From positions 201,493-265,492 of the forward strand of contig CAZTJC010000003.1 in the NCBI GenBank assembly GCA_964613945.1: DNA of 64,000 nucleotides, read 5' to 3'. The notes below the pieces were generated by a model. The model worked only from the letters and a program-made list of their open reading frames with translations, had not been told where the DNA came from and did not search any database. This DNA comes from JAVVHH01 sp964613945. GTDB lineage: Bacteria > Pseudomonadota > Alphaproteobacteria > Acetobacterales > Acetobacteraceae. Shown piece by piece: positions 62,272-64,000 of this stretch (positions are counted from its first letter, which is position 1; each line of letters opens with the position of its first letter). Position numbers and translations under genes: made by a program.

Positions 62272-62595
62272 TCAGAACGGCAGCTTCATGCCGCCGGGAA
62301 GCTCGAGGCCGCCGGTGGCATTCTTCATCTCGTCAGCCATGATCGCCTCGACCTTGCGCTTGGCATCGGCATGGGCGGCGACGATGAGGTCCTCGAGCAT
62401 CTCGGCTTCCGCCGGGTCGAGCAGCTTGGGGTCGATGGTCATACGCTTGAGGTCGGACTTGCCGGTCAATGTGACGCGAACCATGCCGGCGCCGGACTCG
62501 CCCTCGACCTCGGCGGCGTCGAGCTTGGCCTGCATTTCGGCCATCTTGGACTGCATCTGGCTGGCCTGCTTCATCAGGCCTGCGAGGTTCTTCAT
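62272..62595 (-). CDS. ybaB: nucleoid-associated protein YbaB/EbfC
   Basis: Small DNA-binding protein of 107 residues. The N-terminal helix MKNLAGLMKQASQMQSKMAEMQ is the usual dimerisation helix. It is followed by EVEGESGAGMVRVTLTGK and the closing GGLELPGGMKLPF. It binds DNA as a dimer and influences nucleoid organisation. The ATG overlaps the dnaX stop as ATGA, so the two are translated together, as in most bacteria. Confidence 0.95.
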   Translation of the reverse strand: MKNLAGLMKQASQMQSKMAEMQAKLDAAEVEGESGAGMVRVTLTGKSDLKRMTIDPKLLDPAEAEMLEDLIVAAHADAKRKVEAIMADEMKNATGGLELPGGMKLPF

Positions 62596-64000
62596 AGGTC
62601 TTCCTCCATGTCGGGATAGGGATTGGTGTCGTCGAACACCGACTCCGTCGCTGATTCCGGGGGCGTCATCAAGCCATAAGCGTCGACCCGGTGATCGGTG
62701 ACGCGCTCGATAGTGGCACCCGGGAAAGCGTCGAGAATGGCGCGGACCAGCGGATGCTCGGCGGCGACGCCGCGGCGGGCGGTGTCGGCGGCCAGGCCCT
62801 GATGCGCCAGCGTGTCGTCGCCCTCGCCCTGGGAGAGCGCGATGGTCCAGCGCGTGCCGGTAGCTTCGAGCAGCAGGCGGCCGAGCGAGGCCGCGAGGTC
62901 GCGCGGTGCGGCGGGCTGCGGGCGCAGCTCAATGATGCCCGGCGCGAAACGCACCAGATGCACGCTGTGCAGCAGGTGCCCGTGCAGGACCGGCTGATCG
63001 TGCGCGACTAGGGCCACCACGTCGCGGAAGCTGCGCAGCTGCGGCGCGGTGGAGACGGCCGGCGCGGCCTGCAGCACGGCACCGCCACCGGCAACGGCGC
63101 GCATGCCGCCGCCATCCGAGGGTGGAAGCGGCGTCGGTGACGGTGGGCGGGGCGGGGCCGCCGGGTCGGACAGGCGGCGAACCAGGTCGCCCGGCGTCGG
63201 CAGGTCGGCCGTGTAGCACAGCCGGATCAGCACCATCTCGGCTGCCGCACGACGGTCGGACGCGGTCTCCACCTCCCCCGTGCCCTTGAGCAGCATCTGC
63301 CATAGCCGCCCCAGCACGGGGACGTTCAGTCGCTCTGCCAACCCGGCGCCGCGCACGCGCTCCATCTCTGGCAGGTCCGACCCATCGGATAGGCCGGGCA
63401 CGGTCTTCAGCCGGGTCAGCGTGTGGGTGAGGTCGAGCAGGTCGCCGAGCATGACGCCGAGATCGGCGCCGCGTTCATGGGCGCGGTCGGTGATGGTGAG
63501 CGCGGCTTCGGTCTGGCCGGCGATCACGGCTTCGATGAGGTCGAACACGGCATTGCGGTCGGCCAGGCCCAGCATGTCGGCGGTGTCCGCGCCGGTGACG
63601 GGCGCGTCGCCGCCGCCGGATTGCGCGATGGCCTGGTCAAGCAACGACAGGCCGTCGCGGGCGGAACCGTCGGCGGCCCGGGCGATCAGGTCCAGCGCGG
63701 CGGGTTCGGCGGTGACGCCCTCCTTGGTGCTGATGCGGGCGAACAGCTCGGTCAGTTCAGCGATCGAGATGCGGCGCAGGTCGAAGCGCTGGCAGCGCGA
63801 CAGCACGGTGATCGGCACCTTGCGGATCTCGGTGGTGGCGAAGACGAATTTGACGTGCGGCGGCGGCTCCTCGAGCGTCTTGAGCAACGCGTTGAAGGCG
63901 TTGCGCGACAGCATGTGGACTTCGTCGATGATGAAGACCTTGTACCGCGCCTGCAGCGGCCGGTAGCGCGTGGCGTCGATCACCTCGCGCACGTCGTCGA
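62592..64000 (-). CDS. dnaX: DNA polymerase III subunit gamma/tau, N-terminus beyond the window
   Basis: Clamp-loader ATPase, 3' part only (about 469 residues visible, frame open to the edge). The visible part begins IDDVREVIDATRYRP and keeps Walker B VFIIDEVHMLSRNAFNALLK, sensor 1 FVFATTEIRKVP and the arginine-finger/SRC motif LSRCQRFDLRR. The lid region GSARDGLSLLDQAIA follows. Domain III and the Pro-rich linker (PAAPPRPPSPTPLPPS, near residue 280 of the visible part) lead into a short tau-type C-terminal region. The P-loop and zinc finger are outside. No slippery A-run for a gamma frameshift is visible. Confidence 0.95.
   Translation of the reverse strand, partial: DDVREVIDATRYRPLQARYKVFIIDEVHMLSRNAFNALLKTLEEPPPHVKFVFATTEIRKVPITVLSRCQRFDLRRISIAELTELFARISTKEGVTAEPAALDLIARAADGSARDGLSLLDQAIAQSGGGDAPVTGADTADMLGLADRNAVFDLIEAVIAGQTEAALTITDRAHERGADLGVMLGDLLDLTHTLTRLKTVPGLSDGSDLPEMERVRGAGLAERLNVPVLGRLWQMLLKGTGEVETASDRRAAAEMVLIRLCYTADLPTPGDLVRRLSDPAAPPRPPSPTPLPPSDGGGMRAVAGGGAVLQAAPAVSTAPQLRSFRDVVALVAHDQPVLHGHLLHSVHLVRFAPGIIELRPQPAAPRDLAASLGRLLLEATGTRWTIALSQGEGDDTLAHQGLAADTARRGVAAEHPLVRAILDAFPGATIERVTDHRVDAYGLMTPPESATESVFDDTNPYPDMEEDL

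Overview
The window reads as ordinary chromosome of a high-GC, flagellated alphaproteobacterium, most likely of the Rhodospirillales/Acetobacteraceae. This placement is inferred from gene content and order, not from a search. The supporting blocks are ispH-thrB-rnhA, an F0 operon with separate b and b' subunits (atpI-B-E-F'-F), smc with dsbA-like and dciA genes facing mutY, flagellin-flbT-flaF, bolA / J-protein / cobS-cobT, and dnaX-ybaB-recR. Coding density is very high. Many neighbours share ATGA, GTGA, TTGA or TGATG junctions, which suggests long translationally coupled operons. No intact insertion sequence, prophage or CRISPR array was seen.

Layout. 0-5.3 kb (+): the 3' part of ispH, then thrB, rnhA, a beta-hydroxyacid dehydrogenase, a PcaC-like protein and an APC permease. 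5.4-10.0 kb (+): a complete branched-chain-amino-acid-type ABC transporter (livG-F-H-M-K like). 10.0-12.8 kb: a TetR regulator with a perfect inverted repeat at its start, a DUF2852 protein, and an orphan peptide-type binding protein (-). 12.8-15.4 kb (-): the F0 ATP synthase operon with promoter, internal terminator-like hairpin and final terminator. 15.5-20.2 kb (-): smc, dsbA-like, dciA. 20.2-23.1 kb (+): mutY, flagellin, flbT, flaF. 23.1-23.6 kb: the only long gene-free stretch. 23.6-26.0 kb (+): alr-dadA for alanine racemisation and oxidation.

26.07-26.15 kb (-) holds an unusual tRNA: UGU (Thr) anticodon, threonine-type first base pairs, but a 14-nt class II-like variable arm. A canonical tRNA-Thr(CGU) lies at 43.6 kb. 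26.2-29.9 kb: cytochrome b561, FAH-family hydratase, ribF and a type II NADH dehydrogenase. 30.0-36.0 kb (+): ileS-lspA, a DUF3035 lipoprotein, a CMD-family protein, an AstE/AspA-like protein and DUF2889. 36.0-39.9 kb: bolA, a J-domain protein and cobST cobaltochelatase. 39.9-43.5 kb (-): pqiABC-like lipid transport genes.

44.2-47.1 kb (-): a three-gene glycan cluster (coiled-coil protein, NodZ-like glycosyltransferase, GDP-fucose-synthase-like protein). 47.1-55.2 kb: an EEP hydrolase, a small secreted protein, an ELM1-family protein coupled to an unrecognised 630-residue protein, GNAT, PanE-like, acyl-CoA ligase and AhpD-like genes. 55.2-61.6 kb: an OYE-family enzyme, a formaldehyde-dehydrogenase-like ADH, pdxY, an NdvA-like glucan exporter and a LysR regulator with a coupled small gene. 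61.6-64 kb (-): recR, ybaB and dnaX running off the end.

The points most worth a second look are the class II-like tRNA-Thr(UGU), the c-subunit hairpin inside the atp operon, the fucose-type glycosyltransferase cluster, and the ELM1 plus 630-residue pair. All are read from sequence alone. No homology or structure search was run.
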